Under the pieces are notes generated by a model that saw nothing but the letters and a program-made list of their open reading frames with translations, made no database searches and had not been told where the DNA came from. A stretch of 55,366 nt of DNA. Origin: a virus. Numbering within the stretch: position 1 is the first letter of the stretch; each line of letters begins with the position of its first letter. The stretch covers positions 1-55,366 of the IMG/VR virus record IMGVR_UViG_3300034061_002140; one strand, written 5' to 3'. Position numbers and translations under genes: made by a program. Shown piece after piece: positions 1 through 8,264 of the stretch.

Positions 1-1
1 C

Positions 2-3000
2 CTACTGGATGAGGCTCTTGCTCTCGACAGGCAAGCGATGGATGCTTGGCAGAGGACCGGCAACGTCGAAGAGTTCAACCGCCTGAATGAGCGTTCGCGT
101 GATCTGCGCAGGCAGGCAACCGCCGCAGAGAAAGCTGCGGGCACAGAGTCCTACAAGTACCAGTCGTCTCACTGGGACCAACCCAACGTCCTCGCCCACA
201 TCCGCGTCAACGACCGCACCGATGCCGATGGCAGCAAGGTGCTGTTTGTCGAGGAGCTGCAGAGCGACTGGGGGCAGGAGGGGAAGAAGAGGGGGTTTGC
301 CAGCGACTCTGACATCAAGCCTGTGTCCCGCAAGGAATACGACGCCTACGTTGACAAGCTGCTCGACGACTACATAGAGAAGGCCGTTCAAGCTGGCGAA
401 GACAGGCAGGCTGCCGGCCGTCGCGGGATCAACATGCCTTTCCCTCAGATGGCGCAGGAGCTGGGTCGCGGCGATGAGTACGCGCGCATGCGAGCAGGGC
501 GCGACCTCGACATGAATGGCGGCAGCGACAAGATCCCCGCCGCCCCCTTCGTTACCAAGACCGAAGGCTGGCTGAACCTGGCGCTCAAGCGCGTGATGGT
601 CATGGCCGCAGAAGGCGGCTACGACAAGGTGGCGTTCGTCAACGGCGAGCAGTCGGCCGAGCGGTATGACCTGAGCAAGCAGGTCAACTACATCCAATGG
701 AATACCGGCTACAACGAGGGCCGCAAACTGATCACGCTGGAGCAGGTTGGCGGCAACGAGATTGGTCTGACAGTGCAGGACGGCGTTGTCGAGGACTCGT
801 CTATCGGTGCCGACGGGAAGCCTCTTGACGAGGTTCTTGGCAAAGAGATCGCCAACAAGATCCTCGCGCAGGACTCTGGCGATTTGCGCGGCCTCGACCT
901 CAAGGTCGGCGGCGAAGGCATGAAGACCTTCTACGACACCATCGTGCCCACGGCGCTGAAGAAGCTGCTGCCGAAGCTGGGTGGTGGGCAGGTAAGTGAG
1001 GTTGGCCTAAACAATCCGTACAGGCCAAGCTGGAGTGGCAGCACTCAAGCAGAGCTGGATGCAAACCGAGCTAAAGCCGAGGCTGAATACAGCCCAGTGC
1101 TACGGCAACCCGGCTTCGACATCACCCCCGCCATGCGCGAGCGCATCGCCGGCGGCGTGCCGATGTTCAGCAACCGCGTGCTGGAAGACCGCAGCGGCTT
1201 GTCTCGTCTCTCGTACCAAGGGTATGTCAAAGCTGAAGTCCCTCGTGTGCAAGCAGCCCGCAAGATGGCTGGCATCTTGGCCAAGTTGGATGCGGGCACG
1301 ATCACACCGCAAGAGTTTGAGCTGCAGGTTCGCGTGTTGTCCGAGAGGTTGGCCGAAGTGTCGGCCACCAAGGACGTCAACCGGATTGTCAGCGAGCGTG
1401 CGCGTGGTGCTGACATCGTGCGCGAGAAACTGATCGCCGCGCGTCGTCGCGGAGAGATTGAATCGGACACCGCAGAGTTTGCCCTGTGGGCGCTGCAGCA
1501 GAACCCAGCGCTTGCCGAAGGCCTTGGCATCTCGGTGCGCGCGCAACCCGAGCGCGGTGTGGCGGGCGACTACAACCCTGCTTCCGCAATCATGCGGGTG
1601 TTCAAAGGCTCCGCCAACACAGGCACAGCAGTCCACGAGATTCTGCACCACACCGAGCGCATGATGCCTGCCGAGGTGCAGACCGGCATCCGCAAGGAGT
1701 GGTCAAAGGCCTATTTCAAGGCGCTGAAGAACGCCGAGCCCAAGCAACGTGCGGCGCTTGAGAAGATGCTTGAGGCAATGGCTGGCGACCCGAAGGCTCA
1801 GACCGCTGTGCGCGATGCGTTTGCTGACGGCACGCTCAAGGCAGAGGTCCACTACCAACTGGTCAACCCCAGCGAGTTCTGGGCTGTCAACGCCACCGAC
1901 ATCCTGCGGCGTCGCTACGAGGCGGGCTCATGGATCGGCAAGGCCAAGCAGTGGCTGAGCGAGATGGTGCAGAAGGCCAGAAGCTTTGTGGGCATGCGCT
2001 CTAACGCGGCGGTCCTGCGTGCTTTGGATGGGGTGCTCAAGGGTGACGGCAAGTTCCAGGTGCGCAGCATGCTTGAGGACATGATGGGCACCTTTAACAG
2101 CCTTGTGCGCCCGGCGGTGCCTGAAGAAACTGAGATCAGCACGCAGAACCCGCAGGCGAAAAACCGCCTGTACAACCCCATCGACGACATGCTGTCGATC
2201 GATGAGGCGGCGGTGCGCGAAGCCATGGCGCTGCCGGTCAAGTCGGGCAAGACGCCGCTGGCTGAAAGCATTACCAACGCGATCTTGGGCTACGGCTTCG
2301 TCCCTCGTGACACGCCCCGCGACCAAGTCATCGAGGTCTACAAGCAGAGCATCGTCAGCAACCTGATGTACCTGTTTGGCAAGGTGCCCAGGAACATCCG
2401 CGAGCGCAGCAAGCTCTGGTACGACGGCGCGAACCGCATCGCCACCGACATGGGCAAGGCGTACGGCGTGAAGATGGAGCAGGTCGCCGGCATCATGGCG
2501 GCGATGTCCCCGCAGAAGGACTGGTTCCAGAACGTGTCCATGGCCGAGCGCGCCCTCGACATCCTGACGGGCCAGGGGAACGCGGCGTGGGACGACAACA
2601 TGCTCGCCTACGCCAAGAGCTACGTCGAAGAAACGCGTGACCGCAAGGAGCGTGAAAAGCGGCAGAAGGCCTACGACAGGGCGGAGCAGGTTGCCAAAGC
2701 CGGCACCGTCCTCGACGACATGAGCCCCGAAGATGCCGCGGTTTTCATCCGGTCCTACGACGAGGCCTACCACTCGCGCCAATACCGCATCGTCACCCCG
2801 GAAGGTGGGTTCGGCGACTTGGTGCGCAACGCCGACGGCACACCGTCCACGATGATGTGGTCGACCTACGACCCGATCGAAAAGTCGGTCAGCATCTTCC
2901 GCGACGGCAGCCGCAAGAACATCAGCGAGCAGCTCGGGGAAGAGCACAAGATCCGCTCGTTCTACAACAACATCGCCGCCCCCAACAGCCCGATCTCTCA

Positions 3001-5308
3001 CGTCACCATCGACACCCACGCCGTGGCTGCCGGCCACTTTGAGGCCCTAGCAGGTACGGACAAGGAAGTCACCGACAACTTTGGCGGCACGGGCGGATCG
3101 TCGCTGTTGGGGGTGGGTGGCACCTACGGCATCGTGGCCGATGCCTACCGCACTGCGGCCAAGATGGCTGGAGTTTCAGCCCGCGAGATGCAGTCGATCA
3201 CGTGGGAGGCGGTGCGCGGGCTGTTCGGCGAGAACATCAAGAGCTCCATCAAGCCCAAGGTGCGGGAGGTTTGGAGCCAGTTCCGCGACGGCAAGCTGTC
3301 GTTTGCCGCTGCCCGCCGCGCCATCGTCAAGATCGCCGAAGGCTACAACAAGACCAAGGGCGGGATTCTGAACCCCGATTGGGTCGGCTCTGGCCCAGGC
3401 CAAGCCGTTGCCGACGGTGGCACCAGCTACGACAAGAGCTTTGTGCCGGAGGGCGGTGTGCGCCTGCGCGAGAGCAAGGAGCTGCGCGAGAAGGTCACGA
3501 TCAACCTGTCTGCGGCCACGAGCTCCATCCCCGGCTTGAAGGAGCTCTACGCCCGGGCGATGAGTGGTGAGGCCGAGGCCGGCCAACTGTTGCAGCAGGT
3601 CGCGGAGAGCTCACTGCGGTTCCTGCTGGGCGGCACCAAGGCCCGCCTTGTCGTTGCCCCATCCACTGGTGTGTACATGTCGGACCGGGAGCCGTCGATC
3701 TCGATCCAGGTTGCGTTCGACGAGTCCGAGAGCAAGCCCGTGCTGGCCGCCCTGGCCACGTTTGCGGACAGCTACAACCAGCAGCAGATCCACGTCCGCG
3801 CCCCCACCGCGCAGCCGGTGGGCCATGACTTCGGCGACGGCTCCTACGCCACGCCGGTCTACGAGATCGATCTGCAGCGCGAACTCTCGGCGGATGATGT
3901 TTCCGCTATCATTGCTGACACCGGTCTCCTGGGGTTCACCGTCACCCCAAAGACGTTGACCGCGTACTGGGTCCGACCCACCGACAAGGCGCAACATGCC
4001 GACGACTTCAAAACCTTTAGAACCCGGATCGCCCGAGTACAAGAGCTGGCTGGCGAAAGAGGTGGCCGACCTAAATACCGAGTTGAACGCCTATACGCCT
4101 ACGGCGAAGGAGATGGCGCAGGAATCCCGTACTCGGCAATCCGTGGCGACGTTCGTACCAAGGCCGACGCAGACACCGAAACCCCGCGACTGATCGCGGA
4201 GTACCTGAACAAGGGTCCGATCAAGACCTTTGCGCAGAAGCCGCTGACCGCGGCGCAAGTCAAAGAACAGAAGCAGCTCGCCCAAGTCTTCGAGGCGCTG
4301 CCCACCAACGATCTTGCTCGGCCGGTGGTGCAGCAGGCCTACACCGCACTGACCACTGCGCTCAAGGAGCAGTTCCAGGTTCTGCCGATCAAGGTCGAGG
4401 TGATGGCTTCGGTCGAGGTCGATGGCAAAGCTTACCCGTACTGGGGTCCAAAGTCGCAGACCTTGGTAGGCAAGCTGGTCAACGACGGCATGACGGCCGA
4501 CCAGGCGCGGCGGGCCGTGCAGTATCTCCAGCGCAACTACGGCTCGCCGTCAAAGAGTTGGCGCACGGGACCACTTGCCGCGATCAAGGCGATGGACGGA
4601 GAGCCTTACGCGAACAGCACCGCAATGCGACGCGACGTCAGCGTCAACAACCGGTTCCGCGTCTACAAAACATCGCCGTCCACGTTTGGCCCTCCAGGTA
4701 GCGACTTCTCCGGCCACCCCCTGCTCCAGGAGTCTGGCCTGAAAGACGTCAACGGCTACCCGATGCTGTACAACGACGCGCTGCGGGCGGTGCACGACTA
4801 CTTTGCACACAACCTGTCGGCAGCGCAGTTCGGTCCAACTGGCGAGGCCGCAGCCTGGCGCAACCACATGGCCAGCACGTCGGATCCGCTTGCTCGGTGG
4901 GCGCTGACCGCAGAAACGCGGCTGCAAAACGCATGGCAGAACTTCCGCCCTGGCGTTGAAGATCTGTCGCTGGTGAAACGGGGCTTTGCCGAGCAGAAGG
5001 CCGCGTTGCCCCCAGTCCAGTACACGCTGACGGGCGACGCCGCGGTGGACGCGCCAATGCAAGCGTTCATCGACGGCCTTGCAGCCGACGAGCGCAGAGG
5101 CAGCCTGCCTGCCGATACATCGATCAAAGGCGTGAAGTTCAGCCCCTCCAACCGCGCCGCTCCCGAGATGGCTGCGTCCGCGCCCGCAGGCCCCGTGTCC
5201 GTCATCCTGGGCGGCCGAACCATGCGCGTGGCTGACCCAGCTATTGCCATTGAAAAGCTCGACGCTAAAATCAACCGTTACTCGGAGCTGCTGAAATGCC
5301 TGCAATGA
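2..5308 (+). CDS. Giant virion protein, C-terminal part (5' end continues from the right end of the window)
   Basis: The frame is open from base 2 with no start, giving 1768 residues, and continues in phase from the gene at 53841 if the molecule is circular. Visible blocks, numbered from the ATG at 38, include a conserved phage module near residues 40-90 (SHWDQPNVLAHIRVND, then VEELQSDW). A zincin motif HEILH lies at 533-537, with NPSEFWAVNATDI downstream as a possible third-ligand region. A further block contains MSPQKDWFQNV, and a C-terminal block contains LRAVHDYFAHN and AETRLQNAWQNF. Such mosaic proteins are typically packaged in podovirus heads and ejected with DNA. A virion-associated peptidase role is inferred. 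Function in this phage is unproven. Confidence 0.8.
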   Translation, partial: LLDEALALDRQAMDAWQRTGNVEEFNRLNERSRDLRRQATAAEKAAGTESYKYQSSHWDQPNVLAHIRVNDRTDADGSKVLFVEELQSDWGQEGKKRGFASDSDIKPVSRKEYDAYVDKLLDDYIEKAVQAGEDRQAAGRRGINMPFPQMAQELGRGDEYARMRAGRDLDMNGGSDKIPAAPFVTKTEGWLNLALKRVMVMAAEGGYDKVAFVNGEQSAERYDLSKQVNYIQWNTGYNEGRKLITLEQVGGNEIGLTVQDGVVEDSSIGADGKPLDEVLGKEIANKILAQDSGDLRGLDLKVGGEGMKTFYDTIVPTALKKLLPKLGGGQVSEVGLNNPYRPSWSGSTQAELDANRAKAEAEYSPVLRQPGFDITPAMRERIAGGVPMFSNRVLEDRSGLSRLSYQGYVKAEVPRVQAARKMAGILAKLDAGTITPQEFELQVRVLSERLAEVSATKDVNRIVSERARGADIVREKLIAARRRGEIESDTAEFALWALQQNPALAEGLGISVRAQPERGVAGDYNPASAIMRVFKGSANTGTAVHEILHHTERMMPAEVQTGIRKEWSKAYFKALKNAEPKQRAALEKMLEAMAGDPKAQTAVRDAFADGTLKAEVHYQLVNPSEFWAVNATDILRRRYEAGSWIGKAKQWLSEMVQKARSFVGMRSNAAVLRALDGVLKGDGKFQVRSMLEDMMGTFNSLVRPAVPEETEISTQNPQAKNRLYNPIDDMLSIDEAAVREAMALPVKSGKTPLAESITNAILGYGFVPRDTPRDQVIEVYKQSIVSNLMYLFGKVPRNIRERSKLWYDGANRIATDMGKAYGVKMEQVAGIMAAMSPQKDWFQNVSMAERALDILTGQGNAAWDDNMLAYAKSYVEETRDRKEREKRQKAYDRAEQVAKAGTVLDDMSPEDAAVFIRSYDEAYHSRQYRIVTPEGGFGDLVRNADGTPSTMMWSTYDPIEKSVSIFRDGSRKNISEQLGEEHKIRSFYNNIAAPNSPISHVTIDTHAVAAGHFEALAGTDKEVTDNFGGTGGSSLLGVGGTYGIVADAYRTAAKMAGVSAREMQSITWEAVRGLFGENIKSSIKPKVREVWSQFRDGKLSFAAARRAIVKIAEGYNKTKGGILNPDWVGSGPGQAVADGGTSYDKSFVPEGGVRLRESKELREKVTINLSAATSSIPGLKELYARAMSGEAEAGQLLQQVAESSLRFLLGGTKARLVVAPSTGVYMSDREPSISIQVAFDESESKPVLAALATFADSYNQQQIHVRAPTAQPVGHDFGDGSYATPVYEIDLQRELSADDVSAIIADTGLLGFTVTPKTLTAYWVRPTDKAQHADDFKTFRTRIARVQELAGERGGRPKYRVERLYAYGEGDGAGIPYSAIRGDVRTKADADTETPRLIAEYLNKGPIKTFAQKPLTAAQVKEQKQLAQVFEALPTNDLARPVVQQAYTALTTALKEQFQVLPIKVEVMASVEVDGKAYPYWGPKSQTLVGKLVNDGMTADQARRAVQYLQRNYGSPSKSWRTGPLAAIKAMDGEPYANSTAMRRDVSVNNRFRVYKTSPSTFGPPGSDFSGHPLLQESGLKDVNGYPMLYNDALRAVHDYFAHNLSAAQFGPTGEAAAWRNHMASTSDPLARWALTAETRLQNAWQNFRPGVEDLSLVKRGFAEQKAALPPVQYTLTGDAAVDAPMQAFIDGLAADERRGSLPADTSIKGVKFSPSNRAAPEMAASAPAGPVSVILGGRTMRVADPAIAIEKLDAKINRYSELLKCLQ

Positions 5309-5808
5309 AGTCAAGTGAATGGGCATCTCTGGCCAACGAGATCGGCGGCACCTTTGAAGGCGAGGGGACCGAGCAGATGTCGATGGATGCCGCGATGCGC
5401 CTGCTGGAGGACGGCAAGCGCAGCATGCAGGCGCTCATGTCTCAGGTTGAGTCGGCCATCACTGCTGCCGAGGAAGCAAAGCAGCAGAACCTGCAGCTTG
5501 TGATGTCGAAGGTCGACATGGCTGTGGCGTCAGCGGAGGAGGCCAAGAAGAAGGCCATGCCAAAGTTCGACGTCTCCTCGGTGGCCGAGGCGGTGCGCGC
5601 CAACCAGGTCAACTTCGACGCGCTGATCAAGGCCGTGCAGAACCTGAAGCTGCAGGTGAATCAAGCCGCCCCGAATATCACAATGCCAAAGATCGACATC
5701 CCGACGCCTGTCGTCAACGTCGAGATGCCCCGGCCCAAAGGCTGGAGATTCGAGTTCGTACGGGGCAAGGATGGCCTCGTCGAGTCCATCCGAGCAACAC
5801 CCGAGTAA
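5296..5808 (+). CDS. Small helical virion-associated protein
   Basis: 170 residues. The ATG at 5296 lies 8 nt after GGAG and overlaps the end of the giant gene by 13 bp; an ATG at 5305 overlapping that stop codon is an alternative start. The N-terminal two thirds is alanine/glutamate-rich and predicted coiled-coil (repeats such as SAEEAKKKAM). The C-terminal third contains short proline-punctuated MPKIDIPTP-like strands and ends in RFEFVRGKDGLVESI, a pattern often seen in small phage structural proteins. Position at the head of a tail/virion cluster suggests a structural or assembly role. I do not recognise a named family. Confidence 0.8.
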   Translation: MPAMKSSEWASLANEIGGTFEGEGTEQMSMDAAMRLLEDGKRSMQALMSQVESAITAAEEAKQQNLQLVMSKVDMAVASAEEAKKKAMPKFDVSSVAEAVRANQVNFDALIKAVQNLKLQVNQAAPNITMPKIDIPTPVVNVEMPRPKGWRFEFVRGKDGLVESIRATPE

Positions 5809-5821
5809 GGAGTAGTTCCCA

Positions 5822-6223
5822 ATGCCTAACGCCCTGTACCCCAAGTGGAAGGAAGCCCTGATTCAACAATCAGCCAACTGCGCTCTGACTGGCACGGTTC
5901 GGGCCGCGCTGGTGGACACCGGCACGTACACCTACAACGCCGCGCATGAGTTTCTGACCAGCCTGACGGGCGTGGTCGGCACGGCGCAGACCATCGGTGC
6001 GACCAAGACCTACACCAACGGCGTGTTCGACGGTGGTGACGTGACTTTCTCGGCCGTGACGGGCAACACCGCCGAGGCGCTGGTGCTCTACATCGACACC
6101 GGCACGGCAGGCACGTCGCGCCTGGTGGCGTTCATCGACACCGGCGTCACCGGACTGCCGGTCACGCCCAACGGTGGCGACATCAATACGACCTGGAACG
6201 CGAGCGGCATCTTCGCACTCTAA
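5822..6223 (+). CDS. Probable small tail/virion structural protein
   Basis: 133 residues, preceded by a strong GTAAGGAG ribosome-binding site. The N-terminus (MPNALYPKWKEALI) is followed by threonine/glycine-rich beta-type sequence such as VRAALVDTGTYTYN, and it ends in TTWNASGIFAL. This pattern is common in small phage proteins that sit with tail or baseplate genes. Located between the giant virion protein and further beta-rich virion proteins, so a structural role is inferred from context and composition only. Confidence 0.75.
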   Translation: MPNALYPKWKEALIQQSANCALTGTVRAALVDTGTYTYNAAHEFLTSLTGVVGTAQTIGATKTYTNGVFDGGDVTFSAVTGNTAEALVLYIDTGTAGTSRLVAFIDTGVTGLPVTPNGGDINTTWNASGIFAL

Positions 6224-6234
6224 AGAGGTAGGCC

Positions 6235-6441
6235 ATGAGCGTCACCGTCGGACCCAGCGACATCGGCACGCGGCGCACGGACGCCGATGTGGTCGATGGC
6301 GTTGTGCAGTTCGCTGCCGTGGTCGATACGGGCAACGGCCAAGGTTACGTGCAGGTCCACACCGACTGGCAGACACCGGCAACGCTGCGCGACTATGCGG
6401 CACGGATCAACGCAGCCGCTGACTGGCTGGAGGCAAACTGA
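6235..6441 (+). CDS. Hypothetical phage protein (68 aa)
   Basis: 68 residues, with AGAGGTAGG upstream as the ribosome-binding site. Its last base overlaps the ATG of the next gene by one nucleotide, implying translational coupling. The C-terminus (TPATLRDYAARINAAADWLEAN) is amphipathic helix. No recognised domain. It probably belongs to the same structural operon as its neighbours. Confidence 0.65.
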   Translation: MSVTVGPSDIGTRRTDADVVDGVVQFAAVVDTGNGQGYVQVHTDWQTPATLRDYAARINAAADWLEAN

Positions 6442-7238
6442 TGGCAATCACCACACTCGACGGGCTCATTGCTGCTGCCAAGCAGCGGGTGCCGATCAAG
6501 AAGACCGCCACGCGCACCACGGTGGCCAACGGCTGGTTCAGCCTGTTCGACATTGCGGGCAATCCTGGCGCTGGCACGCTCGCGGGCACCAGCACCACCA
6601 CGGGTGTTGTCCCAAATGACACCACGGCGGGCGTGCCCCTGATCGATGCCTTTGGCGGAGGAAACACTGGCTACCTGCAAAACGTCGAGTTCGCCTCGAC
6701 GGTGGCCTGTCGCCTGATGATTTACGACCTGCTGTGGAAGGGCGGGGCGTATGCCTTCAACGCCAGCACCACCGGGCAGACGCCAGCGAGCTACAGCGCC
6801 CGCGTGCCTGGCGGCACCGATTTCACCAACACCGAGATTTGGGTCGAGCAGGTGACGGCGGCCACTGGCAACCAGGCCGTGAACGTCACCTACACCAACC
6901 AGTCAGGCACCACGGGCCGGTCTACGGGTGCGGTGGGTATCGGTGCGGCGCCGACCGTGGGCCGGATGTGGCAGCTTCCGCTGGCGGCTGGTGACACGGG
7001 TGTGCAGGGCGTCACGGGCGTGGCGGGCACGGTGGCGACAGTTGGCACCTTCAACGTGCTGGTGATCCGCCCGCTGTGGTCAGGCCGGGTGATTGCGGCC
7101 AACTTTGGTGACCTGCACGACTACATGCGGGTGGGCCTGCCGCGCATGTTCGACACCTCGGCGTTGGCGGTGTGTGTCAACGCTGACGGCACATCGAGCG
7201 GCCTGCCTGAGCTGATGCTGACCATCGCCAACGGGTAA
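6441..7238 (+). CDS. Phage structural protein, beta-rich (265 aa)
   Basis: 265 residues. It opens with a short helix (LDGLIAAAKQRVPIKKTATR) and continues as glycine/threonine/valine-rich beta-type sequence, with a segment VRPLWSGR-like near residue 220 and a DLHDYMRVGLPRMFDTSALA motif before the C-terminus. The start codon overlaps the upstream gene by 1 bp. Composition and place suggest a head-fibre, decoration or tail protein. No named family is claimed. Confidence 0.75.
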   Translation: MAITTLDGLIAAAKQRVPIKKTATRTTVANGWFSLFDIAGNPGAGTLAGTSTTTGVVPNDTTAGVPLIDAFGGGNTGYLQNVEFASTVACRLMIYDLLWKGGAYAFNASTTGQTPASYSARVPGGTDFTNTEIWVEQVTAATGNQAVNVTYTNQSGTTGRSTGAVGIGAAPTVGRMWQLPLAAGDTGVQGVTGVAGTVATVGTFNVLVIRPLWSGRVIAANFGDLHDYMRVGLPRMFDTSALAVCVNADGTSSGLPELMLTIANG

Positions 7239-7241
7239 GTC

Positions 7242-8264
7242 ATGGCCGCGCCCAACCTCGGCCAAGGCATTGACCGGGGCAACTACCGGCGCCGCAACGG
7301 CATTACGCCGCCTGCGGTGCAGGGCAAGGCTGCGGGCGCCGTTGCGCAGACGGTCTTCTTTGAGGCGGTCACCGCCGGCGCGGTGACGCTTCAGCCGTCC
7401 AGGCTCGACAACGTCAATCAGTTCTTCGGCACGACCGTCGCGCCCGGCGCCGTCTCACTGGCCGCGCCGCTGCTTGCGAACAGCCAGACGTTCTACGCGC
7501 CCACGGTGTCCCTGGTCGGCGGCGCCACACAGACACTGACGGCCAGCCGCTACGACAATGCGCAGACGTTTTTCGCCGCAGCGGTAGCACCCGGCGCGGT
7601 GGCGCTGTCGCCCGTCAGGTACGACAGCGCTCAGACCTTCTACGGCCCGACCGTCACGCGGGGCGCCGTCACCCTTAGCGCCACGCGCTACGACAACGCT
7701 CAGAGCTTCCTTGCGCCTACGCTGACCACGGGCGCGGTCACGCTCACGGCGTCCAGGTTCGACAACGCACAGACGTTCTTTGCGCCCACGGTCGGGCGCG
7801 GTGCGGTCACCTTGTCGGCTGCACGGTACGACAACACGCAGGCGTTCTACAGCCCCAGCGTGGCGTCTGGTGCGGTCACGCTGGCGGCGCCGCTGCTGAC
7901 CAACGTCAACGCTTTCCCTGCGGCCACCGTCACGACTGGTGTCGTCACGCTGCAGCCTAGTCTGCTGATCAACGGCAGCCAGTTCTTCAGCGCGACGGTG
8001 GGTGCGCGCAGCGAGCCCTTCGGCCCGCCCGACTGGAAGTACCGGGTCAACACAGGCGGTGGGCCCATTGGGTCCATGGGCCCGTTCACGGTGCAGCGCA
8101 AGCGCAGGCGGCCACTGCCTGTCGACCAGCAGCAGGAAGACGCACAACCAACGGCCGACCCGTGGGACCAGCAGTTCCGCGAGATCGCCCTGGCCGAGGA
8201 CGCTGAAATCAGCGAGTTCCTCTTCGGCCTTGTCTCATCAGGAGTTCTGGATGGCCACGTATAG
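7242..8264 (+). CDS. Tandem 23-residue-repeat virion/fibre protein
   Basis: 340 residues. Residues about 40-255 are nine tandem units, mostly 23 residues (69 nt); the first has 22 and the third 26. The unit pattern is F(F/Y)xPTVxxGAVTLxxxRyDNaQ, with near-invariant GAVTL and DN.Q positions. This regular beta-strand/turn pattern suggests a fibre or solenoid. The C-terminal 85 residues are unrelated, with a basic patch KRKRRRP and an acidic helical tail. The last 14 bp overlap the start of the next gene. A structural role is inferred. Confidence 0.8.
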   Translation: MAAPNLGQGIDRGNYRRRNGITPPAVQGKAAGAVAQTVFFEAVTAGAVTLQPSRLDNVNQFFGTTVAPGAVSLAAPLLANSQTFYAPTVSLVGGATQTLTASRYDNAQTFFAAAVAPGAVALSPVRYDSAQTFYGPTVTRGAVTLSATRYDNAQSFLAPTLTTGAVTLTASRFDNAQTFFAPTVGRGAVTLSAARYDNTQAFYSPSVASGAVTLAAPLLTNVNAFPAATVTTGVVTLQPSLLINGSQFFSATVGARSEPFGPPDWKYRVNTGGGPIGSMGPFTVQRKRRRPLPVDQQQEDAQPTADPWDQQFREIALAEDAEISEFLFGLVSSGVLDGHV

